A stretch of DNA of 10,361 nt, from positions 1-10,361 of the forward strand of contig JABDKS010000471.1 in the NCBI GenBank assembly GCA_013002105.1. Direction: 5' to 3'. Positions within the stretch are counted from its first letter, which is position 1. Every line of letters begins with the position of its first letter. The stretch comes from Pirellulaceae bacterium. GTDB taxonomy: Bacteria; Planctomycetota; Planctomycetia; Pirellulales; Pirellulaceae. Positions 1 to 7,492 of this stretch are shown in pieces. The position numbers were made by a program, and so were the translations under genes. A model generated the notes under the pieces. That model searched no databases. It was not told the DNA's origin and saw only the letters and a list, made by a program, of their open reading frames with translations.

Positions 1-413
1 TCAGTAAGTTGGGGGCCCATGTGATCGTTTGTGGTCCACCGACACTGGTCAGCCCGCGTTGGGAAGAACTCGGGTTCGAAGTCGCCCACAATTTGGACGA
101 GATATTGCCGCGCTGCGACGTACTGAATTTGTTGCGGATCCAGTTCGAACGACAATACGCCCGACCGTTTCCCAGCGTCCACGAGTACGCCAATTTGTAC
201 GCCATGAATTCGGATCGGATGCGACGGGCAAAAGATAACATCCTGATCATGGCACCGGGACCGATTAACCGCGGTGTCGAAATCACGCCCGAAGTTGCCG
301 ATGGTCCACACAGCGTGATTCTGGAACAGGTCAACAATGGGATTGCGGTTCGGATGGCGGCACTCTGGTTGCTCGCCGGAGCGGACAGCCAAGAAAAGGG
401 AATCTATCCATGA
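1..413 (+). CDS. pyrB: Aspartate carbamoyltransferase, C-terminal part (5' truncated by window edge)
   Basis: This enzyme joins carbamoyl phosphate and aspartate, the first committed step of pyrimidine synthesis, in the cytoplasm. The reading frame is open from the window edge (first full codon at base 3) to TGA at 411-413, giving about 136 residues of the aspartate-binding domain. Visible signatures are [12 protein letters not shown] (bases 114-149), matching the family's LRxQxER aspartate-binding loop, then [11 protein letters not shown] (252-284) and the terminal helix [15 protein letters not shown]. The last two resemble the class A ATCases of Pseudomonas, which form dodecamers with a dihydroorotase-like subunit. 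The usual His of HPGPxNRG is Ala here (codon 252-254). The stop overlaps the start of the next gene as ATGA, so the two are translationally coupled. The start and carbamoyl-phosphate domain lie outside the window. An ornithine carbamoyltransferase is less likely given the LRIQxER and [10 protein letters not shown] motifs and the pyr neighbour. Confidence 0.93.
   Translation, partial: SKLGAHVIVCGPPTLVSPRWEELGFEVAHNLDEILPRCDVLNLLRIQFERQYARPFPSVHEYANLYAMNSDRMRRAKDNILIMAPGPINRGVEITPEVADGPHSVILEQVNNGIAVRMAALWLLAGADSQEKGIYP
396..401 (+). promoter_or_regulatory. Shine-Dalgarno-like AAGGGA before the dihydroorotase-like gene
   Basis: AAGGGA lies inside the end of pyrB, 8 bases before the ATG at 410. 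Together with the ATGA overlap it supports this start and coupled translation with pyrB. Confidence 0.5.
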
Positions 414-1717
414 ATGCGATCTTGATTCACGACGGTCATTTGGTCGATCCGTCGCAACAGATTGATCGCGTGGGTCGCTTGTTGATTCGCGACGGTCGAA
501 TTGCCGCCGTGGATCCCAGAGACGGCGACATTCCCGACGATTGCCGACACATCGATGCCACAGGCAAAATCGTCGCCCCCGGGTTAATCGATTTGGGAGC
601 AGAGTTGCGGGAACCAGGTCATGAGGCGGACGAGACGATCAAGTCTGGTAGTGACGCCGCGTTATCGGGCGGGTTCACGTCGGTGTTGTGTTGCAGCAGC
701 ACGTCGCCGGTCATCGATTCACCCGGCGCCGTCGAATTCGTGCGTCAAAAGGCGGCCAAGGCCCGTGGCGCGCGGATTCATGTGATCGGCTGCCTCTCTA
801 AGGAACGACGTGGCGAAGAAATGGCAGAACTGGGATTGTTGGCCGAAGCCGGCGCGGTCGCTTTCAGTGATTCCCCGCGTGCCCAACGAAATGACGCGCT
901 CATGAAACGAGCGTTAGAGTATTGCCGCATGTTTGATCTACCGGTGTTTGACCGACCGGAAGTACCCGGTTTGGCCGAAGGCGGCGTGATGCACGATGGT
1001 CAGGTTTCTCTGGTACTTGGTTTAAGAGGCTTGCCAACTGAGTCGGAGGATTTGGCCGTTGCCCGCGATGTGCGGCTTGCCGAAGCAACGTCCGGTCGCT
1101 TGCACGTTGGCCCTGTCAGTACGATGGGTGCCGTAGACATGATCCGCCGCGTGAAATCGCGGAATATCAAAGTGACCGCATCAGTTTGTCCTCACAATCT
1201 GTGCTTGTCCGACGCGGAGTTGCGGTCCTACCATGCGAAATACAAAGTCCGGCCGCCGTTGCGCAGTCCGCGCCATGTCAAAATGCTTTGTCAGGCGGTG
1301 GCTGACGGCACGATCGACGCAATTCAAAGTGGGCACATGCCACGTAGTCGCGAAAAGAAGATGAACGATTTGGACTTGGCTCCGTTCGGGATTTCGTCGC
1401 TGGAGACAACTCTGGCAACGGTCATCACCTATTTGGTCCAGCCGGGGATCATTGATTGGCCAACAGCGATCGACCGCCTATCAACCGCGCCGGCGCGAAT
1501 CGCAGGTGTTCCCGGTGGGACGTTGAAAAGCGATACCAAGGCGGACGTGATCATCATTGATCCGGACAAACAATGGGTTGTCGATCCAAGTCGATTCCTT
1601 AGCAAATGTGTCAGCAGTCCGCTGGATGACCGCAAGGTTCAAGGAGTTGTCACGCACGCTTTAGTGAGCGGTGAGGTGCGATTTCAGCGCAGCCCCGATT
1701 TGCAGCATTTGGCGTGA
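410..1717 (+). CDS. pyrC: Dihydroorotase-like protein, probably non-catalytic (PyrC' type)
   Basis: This 435-residue protein is of type I dihydroorotase length and aligns along its whole course with that family. Landmarks are APGLIDL (56-62), LREPG (66-70), GGFTSV (87-92), [20 protein letters not shown] (267-286), [10 protein letters not shown] (324-333), a [15 protein letters not shown] strand (370-380) and FLSKCVSSP (396-404). The catalytic residues are mostly gone. The HxH metal motif is Gly63-x-Glu65, the later metal histidines are Asp181 and Pro235, and the catalytic Asp of the usual TDHAPH motif is Gly308 (SGHMPR, 307-312). The substrate Asn near 97 is Ser. Arg67, Asp154, His232 and His309 remain. 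A working Zn-dependent site is therefore unlikely. Pseudomonas has an inactive PyrC' encoded directly after pyrB and needed for ATCase assembly; the ATGA overlap and ATCase type here fit that role (inference). An active dihydroorotase should then lie elsewhere in the genome. The alternative is an amidohydrolase with a changed metal site. Family membership is near certain; inactivity is likely. Confidence 0.9.
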   Translation: MNAILIHDGHLVDPSQQIDRVGRLLIRDGRIAAVDPRDGDIPDDCRHIDATGKIVAPGLIDLGAELREPGHEADETIKSGSDAALSGGFTSVLCCSSTSPVIDSPGAVEFVRQKAAKARGARIHVIGCLSKERRGEEMAELGLLAEAGAVAFSDSPRAQRNDALMKRALEYCRMFDLPVFDRPEVPGLAEGGVMHDGQVSLVLGLRGLPTESEDLAVARDVRLAEATSGRLHVGPVSTMGAVDMIRRVKSRNIKVTASVCPHNLCLSDAELRSYHAKYKVRPPLRSPRHVKMLCQAVADGTIDAIQSGHMPRSREKKMNDLDLAPFGISSLETTLATVITYLVQPGIIDWPTAIDRLSTAPARIAGVPGGTLKSDTKADVIIIDPDKQWVVDPSRFLSKCVSSPLDDRKVQGVVTHALVSGEVRFQRSPDLQHLA

Positions 1718-1746
1718 TCGCTTGGCGGCATCCCAAGATGAGATCA
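1715..1746 (+). terminator. Possible weak terminator hairpin overlapping the stop codon of the dihydroorotase-like gene
   Basis: TGATC (1715-1719) pairs with GATCA (1742-1746), and inside it CTTGG (1721-1725) pairs with CCAAG (1733-1737) around a 7-base loop, with a small asymmetric bulge. There is no T-run after it, so it is not a classical intrinsic terminator. It sits just where the pyr transcript would end, facing the oppositely transcribed genes. Confidence 0.2.
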
Positions 1747-1774
1747 CGTTTGGATGGATTGTAGACCAGGTCCC

Positions 1775-1798
1775 GTCCTGGCAAGGTCGCGTCAGGAC
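1775..1798. other. Short inverted repeat in the convergent gap
   Basis: GTCCTG (1775-1780) and CAGGAC (1793-1798) form a perfect 6-base stem around 12 bases. No T-run flanks it on either strand. It lies in the 244-base gap between two converging genes, where a bidirectional stop signal would be expected. I see nothing else in this gap. Confidence 0.2.
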
Positions 1799-1961
1799 AA
1801 TCCCTAACCCACGACCAACCGATCTCACGATTCAAAGTGTTTTAGGTGACTAATGCCACGTTGCAATCAGAACGCAGTGTTATCCCGTTTCGATAGCCGC
1901 GGTGCCTTCCGAAAACAACTTGGGCTGTGCCCATCGGCTAATGAAAAGCGACGCTGTCCAG

Positions 1962-2363
1962 CTAACCCCAAAGCATGCGTCCAAAGAATCCCGCTTTTTT
2001 GGCCCGTACGTTAAAGACGCAGCGGTCGGTGTCGTCGGGCATTTCCAATCGCATGTCAAAGGGCAAGCTGTCTTGTGGTCCCAATTCGTCCTCTTCTAAG
2101 AAACGCGACTTGTCCAGGCCTAAAAAACGCGAACCGACGTAATAGGAAACGTCGTACCGCAAATTGGTCAAATGCAAATTGGACGCATTGACGATCCGGC
2201 CCTGCACTCGCAGTTCTCGCGCCGCTTCCACCTCGTCGTCGTCGTCTGAATAGCCATCTAACTCTTCGACGATCGCTCGTTTGGCCAGCTGGCGGACAAC
2301 GAGATCGGGAACCTGCAGAAAACTCGGGCAATTTCCAAGCTCGATAAATACTTCTTCGGACAC
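1962..2363 (-). CDS. Acidic 133-residue protein of unknown function, possibly FxLYD-like beta-sandwich
   Basis: I do not recognise a family with certainty. The gene starts at GTG (2363-2361), chosen because a clear AGGAG site lies 9 bases upstream, and ends at TAG (1964-1962). The N-terminal half is acidic, with the run EELDGYSDDDDEVEAA at 33-48. Residues 52-122 alternate hydrophobic strands: RVQGRIVNAS, NLRYDVSYYVGSRFLG, LGPQDSLPFDM and RCVFNVRAKK. That order (G-x-V-x-N, a paired strand, a PxxS/F turn, a final strand) resembles FxLYD-type domains, but only as a loose pattern. It ends in an aromatic-rich tail (AGFFGRMLWG). There is no signal peptide or membrane helix, so it should be cytoplasmic. 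It lies 60 bases after the ASPIC/UnbV gene on the same strand and is probably the last gene of the cytochrome operon. It converges on the pyr genes. Confidence 0.75.
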   Translation of the reverse strand: MSEEVFIELGNCPSFLQVPDLVVRQLAKRAIVEELDGYSDDDDEVEAARELRVQGRIVNASNLHLTNLRYDVSYYVGSRFLGLDKSRFLEEDELGPQDSLPFDMRLEMPDDTDRCVFNVRAKKAGFFGRMLWG

Positions 2364-2370
2364 GACGGCG

Positions 2371-2380
2371 TTCTCCTCTC
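2371..2380 (-). promoter_or_regulatory. Ribosome binding site GAGAGGAGAA before the 133-residue gene
   Basis: Read on the minus strand, GAGAGGAGAA contains AGGAG nine bases before the GTG at 2363. It is the clearest Shine-Dalgarno site in the window; the other minus-strand starts lack one. It decides the GTG start, as no ATG lies near. Confidence 0.65.
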
Positions 2381-2423
2381 AGTCCTCAAGACAAAACGTT
2401 CACCCAGATGGTTCGCCACCGTT

Positions 2424-4277
2424 TCACGGTTGTGGTTCGGTAATTTCCATTGTCTGGTCCACATCGCTAACGCTGTGTTGAGTTTCGTGTCCGCTGGGCC
2501 ATTGAACCAAGACTTGGTCCACGGCCTCGCGTGACCCCAACCCGAATGTCAGCACACATTCGCTTTGGCTCAAATAGCTCTTGGTTGGCATGAGTTGTTG
2601 TACCTGGGTCTCGTCACCGACGATAAGCGAAACTTTGGCGCCGATGGCATCACGGTTGGATTGACTACCTTGTAACCGAATTCGAAGCCAGTGATGGCCG
2701 AGCGATTGATCGTTGCGAAAGAGCTTTGCGGGTCCGTCGCTGACCGAAATCACAATGTCTTGATCACCATCACCGTCAAAATCTCCGTACGCGGCGCCGC
2801 GACCGACAATGGGTTCGCAAAACGATTCTCCGGTGCACTCCTCGTTGACTTCGACCAACTCGCTGCTCGAATCGCGACCGGCGTTCCAAAACAATTGCGG
2901 CGATTGTTCGTATTGTTGCGTTCGCTGCGTTTTGGCGATTTCTTCTTCCAGGTGGCCGTTGGCGCCCAAAATGTCGGGCCGCCCATCCAAGTCGATGTCA
3001 AAAAAGAATAGGCCGAATGTCAGACCTTGTCGCGTCGGCGGGCCGAGTCCGGTGGCGACCGCACCATCGATAAATTGGGATCGTTTGGGAGACGACATGT
3101 ACAGGGCGCTTTGTTCGTTGGCAAAGTTGCCGATGCCGATTGCGAGCGTCCCGTCACCGCGAAAAACGGATGTGTCGATTCCCATCGCACCGCGAGCGTT
3201 GCCACTGCGGTCGTAGGCGATTCCAGCCAATCGACCTTTTTCGGTAAATGTTCCGTCCTGGTTATTCTCGAACAAGAAATTGCGGACGGTATCATTTGCC
3301 ACGACGATGTCGATCCAGCCATCATTGTTCAAATCGATTGGCGCAAGTCCCATCGCTTTGCCCAGCGGCACATCGGTGTCTTCGTTGCGGACCTGAATTC
3401 CAGCCTTTTCGGACACGTCCGAAAACCGTCCTTGCCCGTCGTTGTGATACAGATAAGAAAACGAACCGGAAAATGCCTTGGGCGGTCCGTAAGCCCGGGT
3501 TTCGCCATCGAGCGTAAAGCTTTGGCTCAGGTCGATCTCCTTGCTCCAAGTCACATAGTTGCAAACGAATAAGTCCAGCAAACCGTCATTGTCATAATCA
3601 AAAAATCCACAACTGGTTCCCCACGCGTCGTCGGTTCCCGCAACTCCGGATTCCATTGTGACGTCGGTGAACTTGCCGCCGTCATTACGCAGCAAACGAT
3701 CGGGCCCAACGGCAGACAAAAACAAGTCGCAATCGCCGTCGTTGTCGTAGTCACCAACAGCAGCCCCCATGCCATAGAACGAAAAATCCAAACCTGTCTC
3801 GACGGTGACATCGGTGAAATGGAAATTGCCGTCACCGGCGTACAGTTGGGGTGTACTTGGGGATTGATTGTCGTCCCATGGCCAACGCTTGGAGTTGACA
3901 AACAACAGATCTTGATTGCCGTCGCCATCGTAATCCAACACTGCCACACCGCTGCCCATTGTTTCGGGCAATAGTTTGTCTCCGTAGCGGCCCGATTCGT
4001 GTTTGAATTCGACGCCACTTGACCCGGTGACGTCGGTTAACGGCAGCATCGGGATTTTGTCTTGCTGGACATCGCGAATCTCCGGATTGGTCACCTGCTC
4101 CACCTCCTGACGCTCTTCGTCGGTGTTGCGTAGATTCATATACGCCAGGAGTCCGATGACGGGCATTGCCAAAAAGATAAAGACAAGCAAGGACGCTCGG
4201 AATGCATTGCCAATCACAGCATCGTTTTCGATGTCTTGATCTTCGGTGTCGTGGTGTGGCTCGTGAGTGTCGGGCAT
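2424..4277 (-). CDS. Membrane-anchored FG-GAP/ASPIC-UnbV (CRTAC1-type) protein
   Basis: This 617-residue protein has an acidic, His-rich N-terminus (1-22), one membrane helix at about 28-48 (LLVFIFLAMPVIGLLAYM), a short charged linker, and then FG-GAP/VCBS-type repeats. Six acidic DxDxDG-style loops are visible: 115-123, 176-184, 227-235, 315-323, 427-435 and 499-507. In this family they bind calcium and close the blades of a beta-propeller. An ASPIC/UnbV domain follows (about 527-597), with HHWLRIRLQGSQSNRDAIGAKV, the YLSQS turn at 568-572 and VLVQWPSG at 589-596. The propeller most likely faces the periplasm or outside, held by the helix. Cys residues are few (183, 223, 239, 481, 487, 574) and form no haem motif. 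Its ATG overlaps the cytochrome's TAA as TAATG, with no ribosome binding site, so it should be translated by reinitiation in fixed ratio to the cytochrome. A role as a docking or scaffold partner of that cytochrome is inference; the family's biochemical function is poorly known. Confidence 0.9.
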   Translation of the reverse strand: MPDTHEPHHDTEDQDIENDAVIGNAFRASLLVFIFLAMPVIGLLAYMNLRNTDEERQEVEQVTNPEIRDVQQDKIPMLPLTDVTGSSGVEFKHESGRYGDKLLPETMGSGVAVLDYDGDGNQDLLFVNSKRWPWDDNQSPSTPQLYAGDGNFHFTDVTVETGLDFSFYGMGAAVGDYDNDGDCDLFLSAVGPDRLLRNDGGKFTDVTMESGVAGTDDAWGTSCGFFDYDNDGLLDLFVCNYVTWSKEIDLSQSFTLDGETRAYGPPKAFSGSFSYLYHNDGQGRFSDVSEKAGIQVRNEDTDVPLGKAMGLAPIDLNNDGWIDIVVANDTVRNFLFENNQDGTFTEKGRLAGIAYDRSGNARGAMGIDTSVFRGDGTLAIGIGNFANEQSALYMSSPKRSQFIDGAVATGLGPPTRQGLTFGLFFFDIDLDGRPDILGANGHLEEEIAKTQRTQQYEQSPQLFWNAGRDSSSELVEVNEECTGESFCEPIVGRGAAYGDFDGDGDQDIVISVSDGPAKLFRNDQSLGHHWLRIRLQGSQSNRDAIGAKVSLIVGDETQVQQLMPTKSYLSQSECVLTFGLGSREAVDQVLVQWPSGHETQHSVSDVDQTMEITEPQP

Positions 4278-4279
4278 TA
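4275..4279 (-). other. TAATG stop/start overlap joining cytochrome and ASPIC/UnbV genes
   Basis: On the minus strand the cytochrome stop TAA (4279-4277) shares its last A with the ATG (4277-4275) of the next gene. The upstream 30 bases hold no purine-rich ribosome site. This points to termination-reinitiation and to two proteins made together. Confidence 0.85.
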
Positions 4280-7200
4280 TTTGGATTTGGATTGGCTGGG
4301 TGAATGGTTGGCTGCGGCTAGCGTTCGGTCATTTGACAGAGTGAACGCTGCTGAATCGTCGATCGATTCGCCCGATGGTTCGATTGCCGCAGTTGAATCT
4401 TCGGCACGATGCAAATCGTAGATCACCAAGGCTTCGGCAGCATGGTTGGCGGCGGGATATTTGCGTCTGGCAGGCGGAATGGCTACCTCAGTGGCGTTGT
4501 CATCGGGTTTGTAACGAGCGTGCAGCTCTCGGTGATGTTGCTCGAGCTCCTTATTACCAATCCATGCAAAGATCTCAGCCAAATTTGCATGTGCCGTGAC
4601 ATTCTCTGAATCAATCTCGAGGGCCTGTTCAAATTGGTCGCGTGCATCGGCAATCGCCTCGTCGTAGCCATCATCGTCCCCGGTGACTTCTGCCTGCTGT
4701 GCAATGTCGATCAGGGTCATTCCCAGTTCATTGCGGACCCGGTAATCCAGAGAGAAATCGAATCCGCGCGAGGGCAGTTTGGTGTCCAGGACCCCTCGCA
4801 GTGATTCGGCCGCCTCTTTCAAGTTACCCTGTTGGCGATTGATCATTCCACTGAGCCAACCTTGCGTCCAGCTGGGCGGAGAGGGTTCCATTTGTGCGGC
4901 GCGAACGAGCGACTCGGTTGCACCATCCAAATCACCTTCGCGAAACTGCACGCGTGCCAAGTTGATCGGTCCGTCAAAGCGTCCCAGTTTTTCGACCTGT
5001 TGAAACGCATCGGCGGCTTGCTTCAGTTCCGCTTTTCCCTTCAGCAACAACCCGATGCCGTAATCGTTCCAACGTTGCCAGAGTGGATGCGATGGTTTTT
5101 CGCTGTCGGGATTTTCGCTGTCGATCACACTGGCGACCGCACCGGCGTCCGTCACTTCTCCGATCTGCAATTCGACTTCGTCTCGCGAGATTTCGATGAT
5201 CGGCAGATCGTTCGGATCACCGACTTGGCCTAGATCCAGCGGGTCGCGTTGCGGATCGCGATCGCGGCGAATGTAGTCCAGGTACTCGGTATCAAATTTT
5301 CGATAAAGCAATCGTGCCGTGACGGTAATGGGTTCGTCGCTGTCATCGGGGACCTGCAATCGGTAGTGAATCGATTGCCCGCCACCGGGTGGAATCTGGT
5401 GACTGTACAATGGCGTAAAAATGTTTTGCGCATTGCGGCGATTGATTCGATTCCCGTTTCGATCCAGCATGAACGTATTGACAAAGTGGGACCACGGGTC
5501 GACGGCTTCACGATCGTCGCGATGGCCGCTCTTGCCCAGAACACGGTCTCCCTGCTTGGCGGTGACTTCAACCCAGATTTCGTTCGAGTCGGTGGTGCCT
5601 TGGGTGAAGTGATGACCGAGTGTCAGCGTTCGTAGCACGGTTTCGATCAAATAGGTCGCGCCGCGTTGAACCGTTGCGTCTTTTTTCGATAGCGGTGCGT
5701 GCAGTGTGCCGTCGATGGAACCGTCTTCACGCAAACCAAATAGATCGACTCGCAGCGAGCCTTCCAGCATTTTCTTGTGAGCTTCCAGGCCATCCTGATC
5801 GCCAAACCAATAGCTGAGTGCAGAATTGGCACTTGGGAACGAATGGTCGTGTACGGCAAGCTGACCTAGCAAGCTGGAGTATTTTGCGCCGAAATCATTG
5901 CTCGCCAAATCGGGCATGTGGCAGTGATTGCAATTGTCCTGCGCCTTGGGGGGATAATAAAAACTCTGCGCACCGTGACCCGAAACGCCACTGAGCAGGT
6001 AGCTGTCGTAGTGGTTTTGTCCGCGCAAGAACTCTTTGTAATCGGTGACCTCGCCCGGCAAGGAAACCTTGTGGCAGGTCGCGCAAAATTCAGCGGTCTT
6101 ATGGAATGGTTTCAGCATTTCGTGTTTGTGAAACGCGGGCTTGGCTTTGACCATCAGTGAGTTCAGTGATTGCAAGAACTTGTTGTCGCTGTAGGCAAAC
6201 GGGTAGTGTCGCGGTTCGTCGATCGTGTAATCCGCGTTTCCTCTGGTGCTATCGATTGATTGAATCGCATGACAGGTCGTGCAAGTGATTCCGGCGTGCG
6301 CGGTCGGATCACCCACGTCGTCGTACTGCGGATCATCGAACTTGCCGGAGAAGAACGGTACGGGGTCGTGGCAACCGGCGCACCATCTTGACGCCTGCAA
6401 TGTGCCAGCACGTTCAGTTGCCACACGTCGTGTCTCCCGCACCGATGCGCGATAGGCCGGGTTATTAAAACTGCTCAGCTTATGAGCACTATGAAGCCAG
6501 CTATCGTGAATGTCAGCGTGACAGCTCAGGCAATAGTCATCGTTCATCAACGTTTTTTCGGAGATGAATTTGCCGGTCGCCGTGCTGGCAAGTGATGGTT
6601 GAAAATACTTGTCGCCATCAGCCGGCGCGATGTCTTCGCTGATTCGTGGGTCGGAGGCTTGGAAGGCGACCATCACGCCCACGATCACTGCCGTCGCCAA
6701 CGCAACGCGTCGACCGACGTGCCACTTGATTTTTGGGCCAACCAAACGGTGTAGCCAATAAAGCCAGACCACGACCAACGGCGCAATCAGGTGCATCCAG
6801 TAAACGACGCTCCGCGTTGTTGGATTGACGATATTGAACTGACCGATCCGCATCAGCAGCAAACCACTGACCAAAATCACAATGGCCACGGTAAAAAGTG
6901 CGTAACCGATTCGAATCGCGCGGCGGTTACGGCGGTGACGTGATCGCAACATATGAATCACACCGAATCCGATCACCGGCGTGATCAGCAATAGGCCAAG
7001 CCCCAAATGACCGAGAAACATCATTTGGTAAAAATGCGACTCGTAAATTTCGCCGGTCGCATACTGCAGCCAAGTGATGCTGGTCAGGTACAACCCATTG
7101 GCGGCCAGTACTCCGAATAGCGTCAGTACGACGTAAAGCACGATTCGGAGTCGTTTGGTAACCGGGCGTTTAGTTTTTTTGGCCGGTTTGGCCGGGGACG

Positions 7201-7282
7201 CGCTCGCTGGCGAAGAATGGGCCGCCAAAGTCTCGCGAGCCGTCTCTGCGTCGCCGGCAGGGTTGTGATCGGAATGGTTCAT
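4277..7282 (-). CDS. Membrane pentahaem cytochrome c with TPR-like C-terminal region
   Basis: This 1001-residue fusion has four parts. (1) After a basic N-terminus it has five membrane helices, near 45-69, 87-112, 125-147, 160-182 and 192-210. The basic loops (34-46, 113-124, 178-191) put the N-terminus inside and the rest of the protein outside. His92 and His110 in helix 2, and His164 and His178 in helix 4, sit at matching depths and could bind two b haems. (2) Five CxxCH haem-c motifs follow: CLSCH 251, CAGCH 301, CTTCH 334, CATCH 400 and CNHCH 451, with many spare His for sixth ligands. (3) A beta-rich domain at about 510-710 starts with LGHHFTQGTTDSNE (555-568), like the GHxFPTG-type domain of other bacterial multihaem cytochromes. 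(4) TPR-like helices span about 735-925, then a low-complexity tail. The likely job is to move electrons from the quinone pool or another donor to a periplasmic partner. It heads the operon. The ATG at 7282 has no clear ribosome site. Substrate unknown. Confidence 0.92.
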   Translation of the reverse strand: MNHSDHNPAGDAETARETLAAHSSPASASPAKPAKKTKRPVTKRLRIVLYVVLTLFGVLAANGLYLTSITWLQYATGEIYESHFYQMMFLGHLGLGLLLITPVIGFGVIHMLRSRHRRNRRAIRIGYALFTVAIVILVSGLLLMRIGQFNIVNPTTRSVVYWMHLIAPLVVVWLYWLHRLVGPKIKWHVGRRVALATAVIVGVMVAFQASDPRISEDIAPADGDKYFQPSLASTATGKFISEKTLMNDDYCLSCHADIHDSWLHSAHKLSSFNNPAYRASVRETRRVATERAGTLQASRWCAGCHDPVPFFSGKFDDPQYDDVGDPTAHAGITCTTCHAIQSIDSTRGNADYTIDEPRHYPFAYSDNKFLQSLNSLMVKAKPAFHKHEMLKPFHKTAEFCATCHKVSLPGEVTDYKEFLRGQNHYDSYLLSGVSGHGAQSFYYPPKAQDNCNHCHMPDLASNDFGAKYSSLLGQLAVHDHSFPSANSALSYWFGDQDGLEAHKKMLEGSLRVDLFGLREDGSIDGTLHAPLSKKDATVQRGATYLIETVLRTLTLGHHFTQGTTDSNEIWVEVTAKQGDRVLGKSGHRDDREAVDPWSHFVNTFMLDRNGNRINRRNAQNIFTPLYSHQIPPGGGQSIHYRLQVPDDSDEPITVTARLLYRKFDTEYLDYIRRDRDPQRDPLDLGQVGDPNDLPIIEISRDEVELQIGEVTDAGAVASVIDSENPDSEKPSHPLWQRWNDYGIGLLLKGKAELKQAADAFQQVEKLGRFDGPINLARVQFREGDLDGATESLVRAAQMEPSPPSWTQGWLSGMINRQQGNLKEAAESLRGVLDTKLPSRGFDFSLDYRVRNELGMTLIDIAQQAEVTGDDDGYDEAIADARDQFEQALEIDSENVTAHANLAEIFAWIGNKELEQHHRELHARYKPDDNATEVAIPPARRKYPAANHAAEALVIYDLHRAEDSTAAIEPSGESIDDSAAFTLSNDRTLAAANHSPSQSKSK

Positions 7283-7492
7283 GTGGGCAAGTGGCGTCCA
7301 AATGGAAGGTTCTACAGCGTTAAGACGCGTCAGACGGGAGTTTTGTTTTGTCCCGCTACGTCCATTATCCGTAGTTTGATCAAATCAGCACAGGGTGGCT
7401 CGCCGGTGTCGCCAATTCCGCTCAGTTGGTGGCTGCTGAGCGTGCTGCAATCAGGTATCGATCAATCGTTGGGACGATGTGGCTCGTTTGGG

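Noticed and set aside
1718..1961. A small gene or RNA in the convergent gap
   Set aside because: Short frames here overlap the ends of neighbours and lack ribosome sites. Only two weak hairpins are visible.
3027..3572. Plus-strand open frame of 181 codons inside the ASPIC/UnbV gene
   Set aside because: It is antisense to a well-supported gene whose repeats are clear. The translation has no recognisable pattern and reflects the codon bias of the real strand.
2424..4277. Reading the DxDxDG loops as EF-hands or dockerin repeats
   Set aside because: The loops occur in FG-GAP-type blade contexts about 50-110 residues apart and are followed by an ASPIC/UnbV domain. Flanking EF-hand helices and paired dockerin spacing are absent.
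7376..7389. FNR/CRP-like site TTGAT...ATCA before the cytochrome operon
   Set aside because: The half-sites are separated by three bases rather than the four of FNR sites, and the second half is incomplete. It is better described as a simple palindrome.
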